A stretch of 64,000 nucleotides of DNA from an uncultured Flavobacteriaceae bacterium (lineage in GTDB: Bacteria; Bacteroidota; Bacteroidia; Flavobacteriales; Flavobacteriaceae): the NCBI GenBank assembly GCA_947502495.1, contig CANNAC010000003.1, forward strand, positions 1 through 64,000. The letters are read 5' to 3'. The notes beneath the pieces were generated by a model. That model did no database searches. It saw nothing but the letters and a program-made list of their open reading frames with translations, and had not been told where the DNA came from. Numbering within the stretch: the stretch's first letter is position 1; each line of letters starts with the position of its first letter. Both the position numbers and the translations under genes were made by a program. Positions 37,311-45,367 of this stretch are shown here, one piece after another.

Positions 37311-37739
37311 ATGGCAGATGTATCCTATAAAAGACATATAGCTAAAACCATAACCTGGAGAGTTGTAGGTACCATAGATACTGTTATTTTATCATGGATT
37401 ATCTCTGGAGATCCTTTTGTAGGGCTAAAAATTGGTTTTGCTGAAGTTATTACCAAAATGAGTTTGTACTACCTACATGAACGTGTTTGGTTTAAAATCA
37501 ACTTATCTAAAGACGGTCGCGTTTTAGAGAGTAGAAAACGTCACATTGCAAAAACAGTAACTTGGCGCTTTATTGGCACTATGGATACCATGGTACTGGC
37601 TTGGCTAATTTCTGGAGATCCTTTAATGGGACTTAAAATTGGTTTTGCTGAAGTTATCACCAAAATGTTATTGTACTATTTTCACGAACGTGTTTGGTAC
37701 AAAATAGATTTCGGACTTTTAGATAGAAAGAAACCTTAA
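37311..37739 (+). CDS. DUF2061 membrane protein with two tandem units
   Basis: The 142-residue protein consists of two DUF2061 units (about residues 8-63 and 77-132). They repeat the pattern RHIAKT-TWR-GT-DT, then SGDP, GLKIGFAEVITKM and HERVW with a 69-residue period. Each unit has two membrane-spanning stretches. DUF2061 is a small predicted membrane domain of unknown function, often beside sulfate-assimilation genes. The gene starts at the base after the cysQ stop. The tandem form is clearly an internal duplication. A role in the transport of sulfate or PAPS-related ions is speculation from context. Confidence 0.85.
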   Translation: MADVSYKRHIAKTITWRVVGTIDTVILSWIISGDPFVGLKIGFAEVITKMSLYYLHERVWFKINLSKDGRVLESRKRHIAKTVTWRFIGTMDTMVLAWLISGDPLMGLKIGFAEVITKMLLYYFHERVWYKIDFGLLDRKKP

Positions 37740-37741
37740 AT

Positions 37742-37783
37742 ACTTAGATAAACGAAGCGTATTACAAGGCGATTAATCTAAGT
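37742..37783 (+). terminator. Weak hairpin in the DUF2061-cysC gap
   Basis: ACTTAGAT (37742-37749) pairs with ATCTAAGT (37776-37783), followed by TTT, with a 26-base loop. It could attenuate transcription between the rhamnose/cysQ part and cysC, but the loop is long and the signal is weak. Confidence 0.35.
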
Positions 37784-37831
37784 TTTATAAGCAAAAAGAA
37801 TCTGAAAAATAAAAATAAATAGGGCAAGCAG

Positions 37832-38425
37832 ATGAAAGAAAATATTATTCCACATAGCTATCAAGTTTCAAAAGCAGATAGACAAACCAACAACAAACAT
37901 AAATCTCTTTTATTATGGTTTACTGGGCTTTCTGGGTCTGGAAAATCAACTATAGCCAATGTTGTAGAACAAGAACTGTATAAACTAGGAATAAAAACCT
38001 ACACCTTAGACGGCGATAATATTAGAAATGGTATCAATAAAGATCTAAGTTTTGCTCCAGAAGATCGAACAGAAAACATACGAAGAATAGCAGAAATTGC
38101 TAATTTAATGGTGGACGCCGGTGTCGTTGTTTTAGCAGCATTTGTATCGCCGTATAAAAAGGATAGAGAGAATATTAAAAAAATCGTACAAGAAGAAAAC
38201 TTTGTAGAGGTTTTTGTAAATACAAGTTTAGCAGAATGTGAGCGTAGAGATGTAAAAGGTCTTTACCAAAAAGCACGAGCTGGCGAAATAAAAAATATGA
38301 CAGGAATCTCTGCTCCTTATGAAGCACCAGAAAATCCGGATATTGAAATTAAAACAGAAGAAAATACGGTAGAAGAAGCAGTAAGTAAGATTTTAAAGCA
38401 TATTACACCGAAGTTAAGTTTATAA
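37832..38425 (+). CDS. cysC: Adenylyl-sulfate kinase
   Basis: CysC phosphorylates APS at the 3' position to PAPS. The 197-residue protein has the P-loop GLSGSGKST (residues 32-40), the LDGDNIRNGIN substrate segment, AEIANLMVDAGVVVLAAF and GLYQKARAGEIKNMTG, all diagnostic. It is a free-standing kinase here, not fused to CysN. It lies 92 bases after the DUF2061 gene and is on the same strand as cysD and cysN. Confidence 0.96.
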   Translation: MKENIIPHSYQVSKADRQTNNKHKSLLLWFTGLSGSGKSTIANVVEQELYKLGIKTYTLDGDNIRNGINKDLSFAPEDRTENIRRIAEIANLMVDAGVVVLAAFVSPYKKDRENIKKIVQEENFVEVFVNTSLAECERRDVKGLYQKARAGEIKNMTGISAPYEAPENPDIEIKTEENTVEEAVSKILKHITPKLSL

Positions 38426-38484
38426 TAAAAGCAATAGAATTAACCTTTTACCGAAGCGTTAATTATAGAATTTATTCATTTATT

Positions 38485-39471
38485 TTGAGTACAAAAACAA
38501 AACCATTTTTAAAGAAGTTAAAAGTAATATTGCCAATAATATTGGCTGTTTTTTTTGGTTGGTTAACTTTTTCAAGATTGCCAATTTCAGAAATTATTCC
38601 CTATTTTAAAACCGCTAATTACTGGTGGATTGGCTTAGGCGTGATTTTTGGAATTTTAAGTCATTTATCAAGAGCATACCGATGGAATTATATGCTAAAA
38701 CCAATGGGCTATTCCATAAAAACCCAAAACAGTATAATGGCTATTTTTATCGCTTATTTAGCTAATTTTGGAATTCCAAGATCTGGGGAAGTATTGCGGG
38801 CAGCTGTTGCTACAAATTACGAAAAGATTCCTTTCGAAAAAAGTTTTGGAACTATAGTAGCCGAACGTGTTTTCGACGTAATCATGGTGCTATTGATTTG
38901 TGTAGTGACGCTATTTTTTCAGTTCGATTTTATTTATAATATACTAATTGAAAAATTTAATCCCACTAAAATAATAGTCGTATTGCTAAGCTTGAGTCTG
39001 CTATTTGTTTTAGTTGTTTTTTATATCAAAAAATCTAAGGGTAAAATAGCAAATAAAATAAAAGGTTTCCTCGGCGGACTTTTAGAAGGAATAACTAGTG
39101 TTATTAAAATGGAAAATAAAGGCGTTTTTATTTTTCACACTGTTTTTATTTGGGTAATGTATATTTTAATGTTTTACATCACTTCCTTTTCTTTACCAGA
39201 ACTACAAGGAGCTCCCTTTTCATCTATAATAGTAGCATTTATTGCTGCAAGTTTTACGGTAGCTACAACAAATGGAGGTGTGTTTTTCTATCCGGTCGCA
39301 GTCATGTCTGCTTTAGCTTTATTTGGTTTGGCAGAAGAACCTAGTTATGCCTTTGGTTGGATTATTTGGACCTCGCAAACGGTTATGATTATCGTATTTG
39401 GTATCCTTTCTTTTATTTATCTACCTATTTTCAACAAAAAACGAGATTTAGAAATAAAGGGAAACCTGTAA
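38485..39471 (+). CDS. YbhN/UPF0104-type flippase-like membrane protein
   Basis: This 328-residue integral membrane protein has about seven to eight predicted helices. It carries the family-typical segments LSHLSRAYRWNYML, IPRSGEVLRAAVATNYEKIPFEKSFGTIVAERVFDV and ATTNGGVFFYPVAVMSAL. The family (lysylphosphatidylglycerol synthase N-terminal-like, AglD/YbhN) includes lipid and polyprenyl-linked substrate translocases, but function here is unknown. The start is TTG at 38485. It sits between cysC and cysD in the sulfur set, so a link to sulfate or to sulfated glycan assembly is possible but unproven. Confidence 0.85.
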   Translation: MSTKTKPFLKKLKVILPIILAVFFGWLTFSRLPISEIIPYFKTANYWWIGLGVIFGILSHLSRAYRWNYMLKPMGYSIKTQNSIMAIFIAYLANFGIPRSGEVLRAAVATNYEKIPFEKSFGTIVAERVFDVIMVLLICVVTLFFQFDFIYNILIEKFNPTKIIVVLLSLSLLFVLVVFYIKKSKGKIANKIKGFLGGLLEGITSVIKMENKGVFIFHTVFIWVMYILMFYITSFSLPELQGAPFSSIIVAFIAASFTVATTNGGVFFYPVAVMSALALFGLAEEPSYAFGWIIWTSQTVMIIVFGILSFIYLPIFNKKRDLEIKGNL

Positions 39472-39930
39472 AACATTAAATTTTTTCTAATATCTAGTTT
39501 TAGTGGGCGAAAATGGTTTTTAAAAGTACAATCCCTAAGCCTAATATTTTATTCGATTTGTCTCTGCTTGAATTTAAGCCTATTTCTAAGTGGCTAGTTT
39601 TAAGCGAAACACCAATTTTTAAATTAACCGCATTTTAAAGCGGTAGTTTTAAGATTATTATTAATTACTCTGCGTAAAAAAAACTATTAAAGCACTAAAA
39701 AGATGGTTAAAGATGTTAACTTTGTGGCAGTTTTTGTTCGCATCAAAGTAGAATATTACAAAGCAATAAACGGGATGAAATTTCACAATTTGTAATACTG
39801 GTGAAATATAAACGAAAAGGAATTTCGAATTCTACGGAAGAGATCGAAAAACCAACAGTACTATTAAAACATTTGAAGAAGCAGTTCATGACAGCATGAA
39901 TTATATAAAACCAAAATTAAAATTGGAGCA
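39472..39930 (+). other. 459-bp gene-free region before cysD
   Basis: No convincing gene is present. The left part holds three near-copies of CTAGTTTTA (39494-39502, 39594-39602, and GTAGTTTTA at 39643-39651) and a small ACCGC/GCGGT hairpin (39627-39644). A -7 box lies at 39717-39724. Between it and cysD there are about 200 leader bases. Their last part (39812-39934) is an open frame of 40 codons without an early ATG, which ends in TGA overlapping the cysD ATG by four bases. This looks like a decayed small gene or a structured leader. An in-frame ATG at 39896 could encode only 12 residues. Confidence 0.6.
39717..39724 (+). promoter_or_regulatory. -7 element for cysD-cysN
   Basis: TAACTTTG matches TAnnTTTG in the gap before cysD, leaving a leader of about 200 bases. 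No -33 TTG at correct spacing. Confidence 0.4.
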
Positions 39931-40836
39931 ATGAGTAAATATTACTTAAATTATTTAGATGAATTAGAAAGTGAAGCGATTTTTGTTTTACGTGAAGTTT
40001 GGGCACAATTTGAAAATCCAGTGATATTATTTTCTGGAGGAAAAGATTCTATTTTAATAACACATTTAGCAAAAAAAGCATTTCATCCAGCTAAAATACC
40101 ATTCCCTTTAATGCATGTGGATACAGGACATAACTTTCCCGAAACCATTCAATTTAGAGATGATATTATCAAAGAATTAGGAGTTAAACTAATTGTTGGT
40201 TCTGTACAAGAATCTATCGATGATGGTCGTGTAGCAGAAGAAAAAGGTAAAAATGCAACACGTAATGCACTTCAAATTACCACCCTTTTAGACGCTATTG
40301 AAACGCATAAAACAGATTGTGCTATTGGTGGAGGAAGACGTGATGAAGAAAAAGCAAGAGCGAAAGAACGTTTCTTTTCACATCGCGATGATTTTGGACA
40401 ATGGGATCCTAAAAACCAAAGACCAGAATTATGGAACCTCTTTAATGGTAAACATTTTGAAGGAGAGCATTTTAGAGCATTCCCTATTAGTAACTGGACA
40501 GAAATGGATGTTTGGAACTACATAAAAAGAGAAAATATTGCCATTCCATCTTTATATTTTGCACATGAACGCGAAGTGGTTTGGAGACAAAATACATGGA
40601 TTCCTAATTCCGAATTTTTAGTACTAGAAGAAGATGAAGAAGTAGTAACTAAAAAAATACGTTTTAGAACCTTAGGAGATATCACTATTACTGGTGGAGA
40701 CGAATCGGAAGCAGATACATTAGAAAAAATTGCTACAGAAGTTGCAGGAATGCGCAACACAGAAAGAGGAAACAGAAGTGATGATAAACGTTCTGAATCT
40801 GCAATGGAAGACAGAAAACGTCAAGGGTATTTCTAG
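39931..40836 (+). CDS. cysD: Sulfate adenylyltransferase subunit 2
   Basis: CysD is the catalytic ATP-sulfurylase subunit that makes APS from sulfate and ATP. The 301-residue protein of the PP-loop superfamily has SGGKDS at residues 35-40, MHVDTGHNFPETI, GGGRRDEEKARAKERFFS and the C-terminal MEDRKRQGYF. The GTP-driven partner CysN follows 54 bases downstream. Length is normal. Confidence 0.97.
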   Translation: MSKYYLNYLDELESEAIFVLREVWAQFENPVILFSGGKDSILITHLAKKAFHPAKIPFPLMHVDTGHNFPETIQFRDDIIKELGVKLIVGSVQESIDDGRVAEEKGKNATRNALQITTLLDAIETHKTDCAIGGGRRDEEKARAKERFFSHRDDFGQWDPKNQRPELWNLFNGKHFEGEHFRAFPISNWTEMDVWNYIKRENIAIPSLYFAHEREVVWRQNTWIPNSEFLVLEEDEEVVTKKIRFRTLGDITITGGDESEADTLEKIATEVAGMRNTERGNRSDDKRSESAMEDRKRQGYF

Positions 40837-40845
40837 AAATTAATT

Positions 40846-40872
40846 TGTCATTCTTGTGAAAGCAGGAATCTA
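40846..40872. repeat. REP-like palindromic intergenic repeat
   Basis: The 27-base TGTCATTCTTGTGAA-AGCAGGAATCTA stretch in the cysD-cysN gap forms a 7-bp hairpin (ATTCTTG with CAGGAAT, loop TGAAAG). It matches in pattern the widespread bacterial intergenic repeat of the form GTCATTCCTGCGAAAGCAGGAATC. Only one copy is seen in this window. Confidence 0.55.
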
Positions 40873-40890
40873 TTCAATAAAAAGTAAAAA

Positions 40891-42144
40891 ATGTTAGACA
40901 ACAATCAATTATTACGTTTTACAACAGCAGGAAGTGTAGATGACGGAAAAAGTACTTTAATAGGTCGTTTATTATACGATTCTAAATCTATATTCGAAGA
41001 TCAATTAGCAGCAATCACAAAAACAAGTAAAAAGAAAGGTCACGAAGGTGTGGATTTAGCTTTATTTACAGACGGTTTACGTGATGAGCGTGAGCAAGGT
41101 ATTACTATAGATGTTGCATACAGATATTTTACAACACCAAAACGTAAATTTATTATTGCAGATACTCCAGGGCATATACAATACACTCGTAATATGGTTA
41201 CAGGTGCATCTACAGCAAATGTTGCAACGATATTAATAGATGCAAGAAAAGGAGTAGTAGAACAAACAAAAAGACACGCTTTTATAGCTTCTTTATTACA
41301 AATTCCACATATTATTGTTTGTATTAATAAAATGGATTTGGTAGACTATTCTGAGGAGGTTTACAATAAAATTGTAACTCAATTTGAAGACGTTGCTTCC
41401 AAAATGTTAGTAACAGATGTGCGCTTTATTCCTATGAGTGCATTAAACGGAGATAACGTAGTAAACAAATTAGATAACATGCCTTGGTATCAAGGAGCAC
41501 CAATGTTACACACTCTAGAAACCATGCATATTAGTAGTGATATTAATAAAGTAGATGCACGTTTTCCGGTACAAACCGTTTTAAGACCTCAAAACGATAC
41601 ACATAGAGATTATAGAGGATATGCTGGTAGAGTTGCAAGTGGTATCTTTAGAGTAGGAGATGCAATTACTGTTATGCCTTCTGGATTTAACTCTATTATT
41701 AAATCTATAGATGTTTTAGATAAAGACCTGAAGGAAGCCTATGCGCCAATGTCTGTTTCTATTACTTTAGAAGATGATATAGATATTAGTCGTGGCGATA
41801 TGATTGTGCGCTCTAACAATAAGCCAACAGCGACACAAGATATAGAAGTAATGCTGTGTTGGTTAAATAATAAACCAGCAAAACCAAGAGCAAAATATGC
41901 TATTCAACATACATCTAATTTGCAACAAGCAATGATTAAAGATGTAATTTATAAAATTGATATTAATACTTTAGGTAGAAATACAGAAGATAAGGAGTTA
42001 AATATGAATGATATAGCGAAGCTTAAAATACGTACTACAAAGCCATTAATGGTCGATGCTTATAGAGAAAATAGAAGCACAGGAAGTATTGTATTAATAG
42101 ACACTACTACCAACGAAACCGTTGCAGCAGGAATGATCGTTTAG
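40891..42144 (+). CDS. cysN: Sulfate adenylyltransferase subunit 1 (GTPase)
   Basis: CysN couples GTP hydrolysis to APS formation by CysD. The 417-residue protein has the P-loop GSVDDGKST (residues 14-22), the G3 motif DTPGH (91-95) and NKMD (about 146-149), followed by EF-Tu-like beta-barrel domains. It ends at the barrel domain without a fused APS kinase, consistent with a separate cysC in this window. No cysH, cysI or cysJ reductase gene lies next to it here. Confidence 0.97.
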   Translation: MLDNNQLLRFTTAGSVDDGKSTLIGRLLYDSKSIFEDQLAAITKTSKKKGHEGVDLALFTDGLRDEREQGITIDVAYRYFTTPKRKFIIADTPGHIQYTRNMVTGASTANVATILIDARKGVVEQTKRHAFIASLLQIPHIIVCINKMDLVDYSEEVYNKIVTQFEDVASKMLVTDVRFIPMSALNGDNVVNKLDNMPWYQGAPMLHTLETMHISSDINKVDARFPVQTVLRPQNDTHRDYRGYAGRVASGIFRVGDAITVMPSGFNSIIKSIDVLDKDLKEAYAPMSVSITLEDDIDISRGDMIVRSNNKPTATQDIEVMLCWLNNKPAKPRAKYAIQHTSNLQQAMIKDVIYKIDINTLGRNTEDKELNMNDIAKLKIRTTKPLMVDAYRENRSTGSIVLIDTTTNETVAAGMIV

Positions 42145-42243
42145 ATTTAATAGCCTAATAAAAGACGTTAAAAGGAACCGTTTACTAGTTAACCTGTTTT
42201 TTTGTATTTAATAGCTTGGTTAGACAACACACCAAACTAAATA

Positions 42244-42273
42244 TTGCTAAACATTTTATTTATAGTACTTTTG
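42244..42273 (+). promoter_or_regulatory. Promoter of the wecB-nonulosonate run
   Basis: TTG (42244-42246), a 19-bp spacer and TACTTTTG (42266-42273) match both boxes of the Bacteroidota promoter. It lies about 50 bases before wecB and is the best promoter seen within the polysaccharide locus, so it probably drives the genes to the right. Confidence 0.65.
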
Positions 42274-42281
42274 TACCCTTA

Positions 42282-42301
42282 AATGAAATTCTAGTTTCAT
42301 T
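42282..42301 (+). promoter_or_regulatory. 5'-end hairpin in the wecB leader
   Basis: AATGAAA (42282-42288) pairs with TTTCATT (42295-42301) around the loop TTCTAG. It would form at the very 5' end of the transcript that starts about 42279, where it could stabilise the mRNA. Confidence 0.4.
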
Positions 42302-42323
42302 AAATAAGTAAAAAGATTAATAA

Positions 42324-43454
42324 ATGAAAAAAAATCTTATCGTGTTTGGTACACGTCCAGAAGCAATTAAAATGGCTCCATTAGTAAAAGCTTTTGAAAG
42401 TGAAAACGACCATTTTATAACGAAAGTTTGTATTACTGCACAACATAGAGAAATGCTAGATCAGGTGCTAGATTTTTTCGAAATTAAACCAGATTACGAT
42501 TTGGATTTAATGAAACCAAATCAAAACCTATATTCTTTAACTGCAGATATTATTACGGAGTTAAAACCAATACTAGAAGAATTTAAGCCAGATTATGTAT
42601 ACGTACATGGAGATACAACAACTACCATGGCTACTAGTATTGCTGCTTTTTATTCTGGAGCACAAGTTTGTCATGTAGAAGCTGGGCTAAGAACATTTAA
42701 TAAGAGATCTCCTTTTCCAGAAGAAATTAATAGAAGTATTGCAGGTAGAATTTCCGATTTTCATTTTGCACCAACCCAAACTTCTAGACAAAATTTATTA
42801 AACGAAAATATTGCAGACAAAAGCGTAATCGTTACTGGTAACACCGTAATTGATGCTTTAGAGTTTAGTAATAGTAAAGTGAACTCGCCTAATTTTTCGG
42901 ATACAGAAATTGAAAATCTAAAACCAGTATTAGATAATTCTAAAAAACTAATCCTAGTAACTGGACATAGAAGAGAAAACCACGGACAAGGATTTATTAA
43001 TATTTGTAGCGCTTTAAAACAAATAGCATTAGAAAATCCAGATACCCAAATAATTTACCCAGTACATTTAAACCCTAATGTGCAAAAACCGGTGTATGAG
43101 TTATTAGGAGACATAGATAACATTATGCTTATCAAACCATTATCCTATCCAGCATTCGTGTGGCTAATGAGTAAAGCATATTTAATTATTACCGATAGTG
43201 GTGGTGTACAAGAAGAAGCGCCAAGTTTAGGAAAACCTGTTTTGGTTATGCGAGATACTACCGAAAGACCGGAAGCAGTAGATGCAGGAACCGTACTTTT
43301 AGTTGGTACTGATACCAATAAAATAATACAAGAGACTAATAATCTTTTAAATAATGTAGATAATTATAACGCAATGAGTATGTTACATAATCCTTATGGA
43401 GATGGTACAGCGTGTAAAAAAATAGTTGATCACATTAAATTATTAAATAAATAA
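42324..43454 (+). CDS. wecB: Non-hydrolysing UDP-N-acetylglucosamine 2-epimerase
   Basis: WecB interconverts UDP-GlcNAc and UDP-ManNAc. The 376-residue GT-B-fold protein shows [14 protein letters not shown] at the N-terminus, the [15 protein letters not shown] and HVEAGLRT segments, TGHRRENHG and [19 protein letters not shown]. All are diagnostic of the non-hydrolysing type. It is followed by wecC, so UDP-ManNAcA is the expected product of the pair. It differs clearly from the neuC gene product further right, which is the hydrolysing type. Confidence 0.96.
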   Translation: MKKNLIVFGTRPEAIKMAPLVKAFESENDHFITKVCITAQHREMLDQVLDFFEIKPDYDLDLMKPNQNLYSLTADIITELKPILEEFKPDYVYVHGDTTTTMATSIAAFYSGAQVCHVEAGLRTFNKRSPFPEEINRSIAGRISDFHFAPTQTSRQNLLNENIADKSVIVTGNTVIDALEFSNSKVNSPNFSDTEIENLKPVLDNSKKLILVTGHRRENHGQGFINICSALKQIALENPDTQIIYPVHLNPNVQKPVYELLGDIDNIMLIKPLSYPAFVWLMSKAYLIITDSGGVQEEAPSLGKPVLVMRDTTERPEAVDAGTVLLVGTDTNKIIQETNNLLNNVDNYNAMSMLHNPYGDGTACKKIVDHIKLLNK

Positions 43455-43550
43455 GATGCTATTGTATTCTCTTTTAAGGTGTTAATAGTATTGGTTAAAT
43501 ACTGATTTCCTTAAAACGGTAAACTTTAGTAAAGAAATAATATTAAAAAA

Positions 43551-44765
43551 ATGAATAACCCAGAAGTAGTAATGATAGGTTTAGGCTATATTGGTCTGCC
43601 TACAGCAGCATTAATTGCACAAAACAAAACCCATGTTCATGGTGTTGATATTAACCCAAAAGTTGTGGAAACAATTAATGCAGGAAAGATACACATTGTA
43701 GAGCCTGAGTTGGATACAGCCGTAGCTAATGCAGTAAAAGAAGGGTATTTAAAAGCTGCAACTACTCCGGTACAAGCAAATACGTATCTTATTGTTGTAC
43801 CTACACCTTTTAAGGCAAAAAACGAACCAGATATTTCTTTTGTAGAAGCTGCAACAAGAGCTATACTTCCACTTCTAAAAGAAGACGATTTATATATTAT
43901 AGAATCTACTTCTCCTGTTGGAACAACAGAAAAAATGATGGAACTTATCTATAGCGAAAGACCAGAATTAGCCAATAAAATCAATATAGCCTATTGCCCT
44001 GAACGCGTACTACCAGGAAACGTAATGTATGAACTGGTGCATAACGACCGTGTAATTGGTGGTGTAAACGAAAAGGCAACGCAAAAAGCATTAGCCTTTT
44101 ATCGTCAATTTATTAAAGGGGATTTACATGAAACCAATGCAAGAACTGCAGAAATGTGTAAATTGGTAGAAAACTCTTCTAGAGATGTGCAAATTGCTTT
44201 TGCTAACGAATTATCTTTAATCTGCGATAAAGCAGATATAAATGTTTGGGAACTTATAAAACTAGCAAATAAACATCCTAGAGTAAATATTTTACAACCT
44301 GGTTGTGGTGTTGGTGGACATTGTATTGCTGTAGATCCTTATTTTATAGTTGCAGATTATCCAGCAGAATCTCAAATAATTGGAAAAGCTAGAGAAATTA
44401 ATAATTATAAATCTTTCTGGTGTGCAGAAAAAGTACAAACAGAAAAATTACAATTCGAATTAAAACACGGTAGAAAACCTAGCATTGCTTTAATGGGATT
44501 AGCTTTTAAACCAAATATCGATGATCTAAGAGAGTCGCCAGCAAAATACATAGCGCAAAAAGTACTACAAAATGCAAATAATGAAGCATATTATATTGTA
44601 GAACCAAATATAGAATCACACAACGTATTTAAATTAACCAATTATGAGACAGCTACCCAAAAAGCTGATATTATTGTATTTTTGGTAGCACATAAAGAAT
44701 TTTCAACATTACAATTATCTAGTGATAAAGTCGTTTTAGATTTTTGTGGAGTATTAAATAAGTAA
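43551..44765 (+). CDS. wecC: UDP-N-acetyl-D-mannosamine dehydrogenase
   Basis: WecC oxidises UDP-ManNAc to UDP-ManNAcA in two NAD-dependent steps. The 404-residue protein of the UDP-glucose/GDP-mannose dehydrogenase family has an N-terminal Rossmann motif GLGYIGLPTAA (about 8-18), STSPVGTTE, the catalytic Cys in LQPGCGVGGHCIAVDPYF, and GLAFKPNIDDLRESPA. It follows wecB with a 96-base gap. Together they supply an acidic amino sugar for the repeat unit. Confidence 0.95.
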   Translation: MNNPEVVMIGLGYIGLPTAALIAQNKTHVHGVDINPKVVETINAGKIHIVEPELDTAVANAVKEGYLKAATTPVQANTYLIVVPTPFKAKNEPDISFVEAATRAILPLLKEDDLYIIESTSPVGTTEKMMELIYSERPELANKINIAYCPERVLPGNVMYELVHNDRVIGGVNEKATQKALAFYRQFIKGDLHETNARTAEMCKLVENSSRDVQIAFANELSLICDKADINVWELIKLANKHPRVNILQPGCGVGGHCIAVDPYFIVADYPAESQIIGKAREINNYKSFWCAEKVQTEKLQFELKHGRKPSIALMGLAFKPNIDDLRESPAKYIAQKVLQNANNEAYYIVEPNIESHNVFKLTNYETATQKADIIVFLVAHKEFSTLQLSSDKVVLDFCGVLNK

Positions 44766-44782
44766 AAAAACAAAATAGAATT

Positions 44783-45325
44783 ATGAAAAAAGTATTGTTA
44801 TCTATAGTATTTGTAAGTGCATTAATTTCTTGCAAAAGTGAAAAGAAAGAAGTAGAAAATGTAAGCCCAGAAGTGGAGGTTCTAGAACCTAAAAAAGAAG
44901 AACCAGCGAAGTCTGAATTACCAGCAAATGTTGTGCAGTTAAACGATGTTGCTTATGAAGCAGATGGTATAACATTAACCAAAGCGCAAGTGCAAAATTC
45001 AGAAGGTAATAAGTTTATGTTTAAAGTGTTTTTAGATTCTAACAACATGGACTTATATAAGAATGGAGATTACTCTCTTTTTATTCAAAATATAGCTTAC
45101 GAAAATGATGTAGAAAAATTAGAGGAGCAATTTCAAAAAACAGGAACGGCATCTTACTGGGTTAATTTAAAAGGTTTAAAAGACTATAAAGAAGAATATG
45201 TAGTATTTAAAGCTTTTGAAAGTGAATTATTCGGTTTTAAAAATACGGTGATTGGGGTAATGAACCTAAAAACAAAAACAGACGTTTTTAGAGTAACATA
45301 CGACAATACTATTTTAGTAAACTAA
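44783..45325 (+). CDS. Hypothetical lipoprotein in the sugar locus
   Basis: The 180-residue protein has a lipobox ending LISC (Cys17) followed by KSEKKE, then a Glu/Pro/Lys-rich spacer (about 20-50) and a beta-rich C-terminal part without a motif I recognise. It is inserted between wecC (17 bases away) and the 4,6-dehydratase gene (42 bases away), on the same strand. Its place in the operon suggests a polysaccharide or envelope role, but nothing in the sequence says which. Confidence 0.65.
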   Translation: MKKVLLSIVFVSALISCKSEKKEVENVSPEVEVLEPKKEEPAKSELPANVVQLNDVAYEADGITLTKAQVQNSEGNKFMFKVFLDSNNMDLYKNGDYSLFIQNIAYENDVEKLEEQFQKTGTASYWVNLKGLKDYKEEYVVFKAFESELFGFKNTVIGVMNLKTKTDVFRVTYDNTILVN

Positions 45326-45367
45326 GTATATTTTTTGATGAAGTCGAAATTAAAGGCATTAAACTAA

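Noticed and set aside
39703-39795. 30-codon ATG frame ahead of cysD
   Set aside because: It overlaps the -7 box itself, has no recognisable product and no coupling to a neighbour; probably chance.
39725-39930. S-box/SAM-type riboswitch in the cysD leader
   Set aside because: The leader is long, but I could not trace a conserved SAM-I or SAM-II core or a terminator switch. Not supported.
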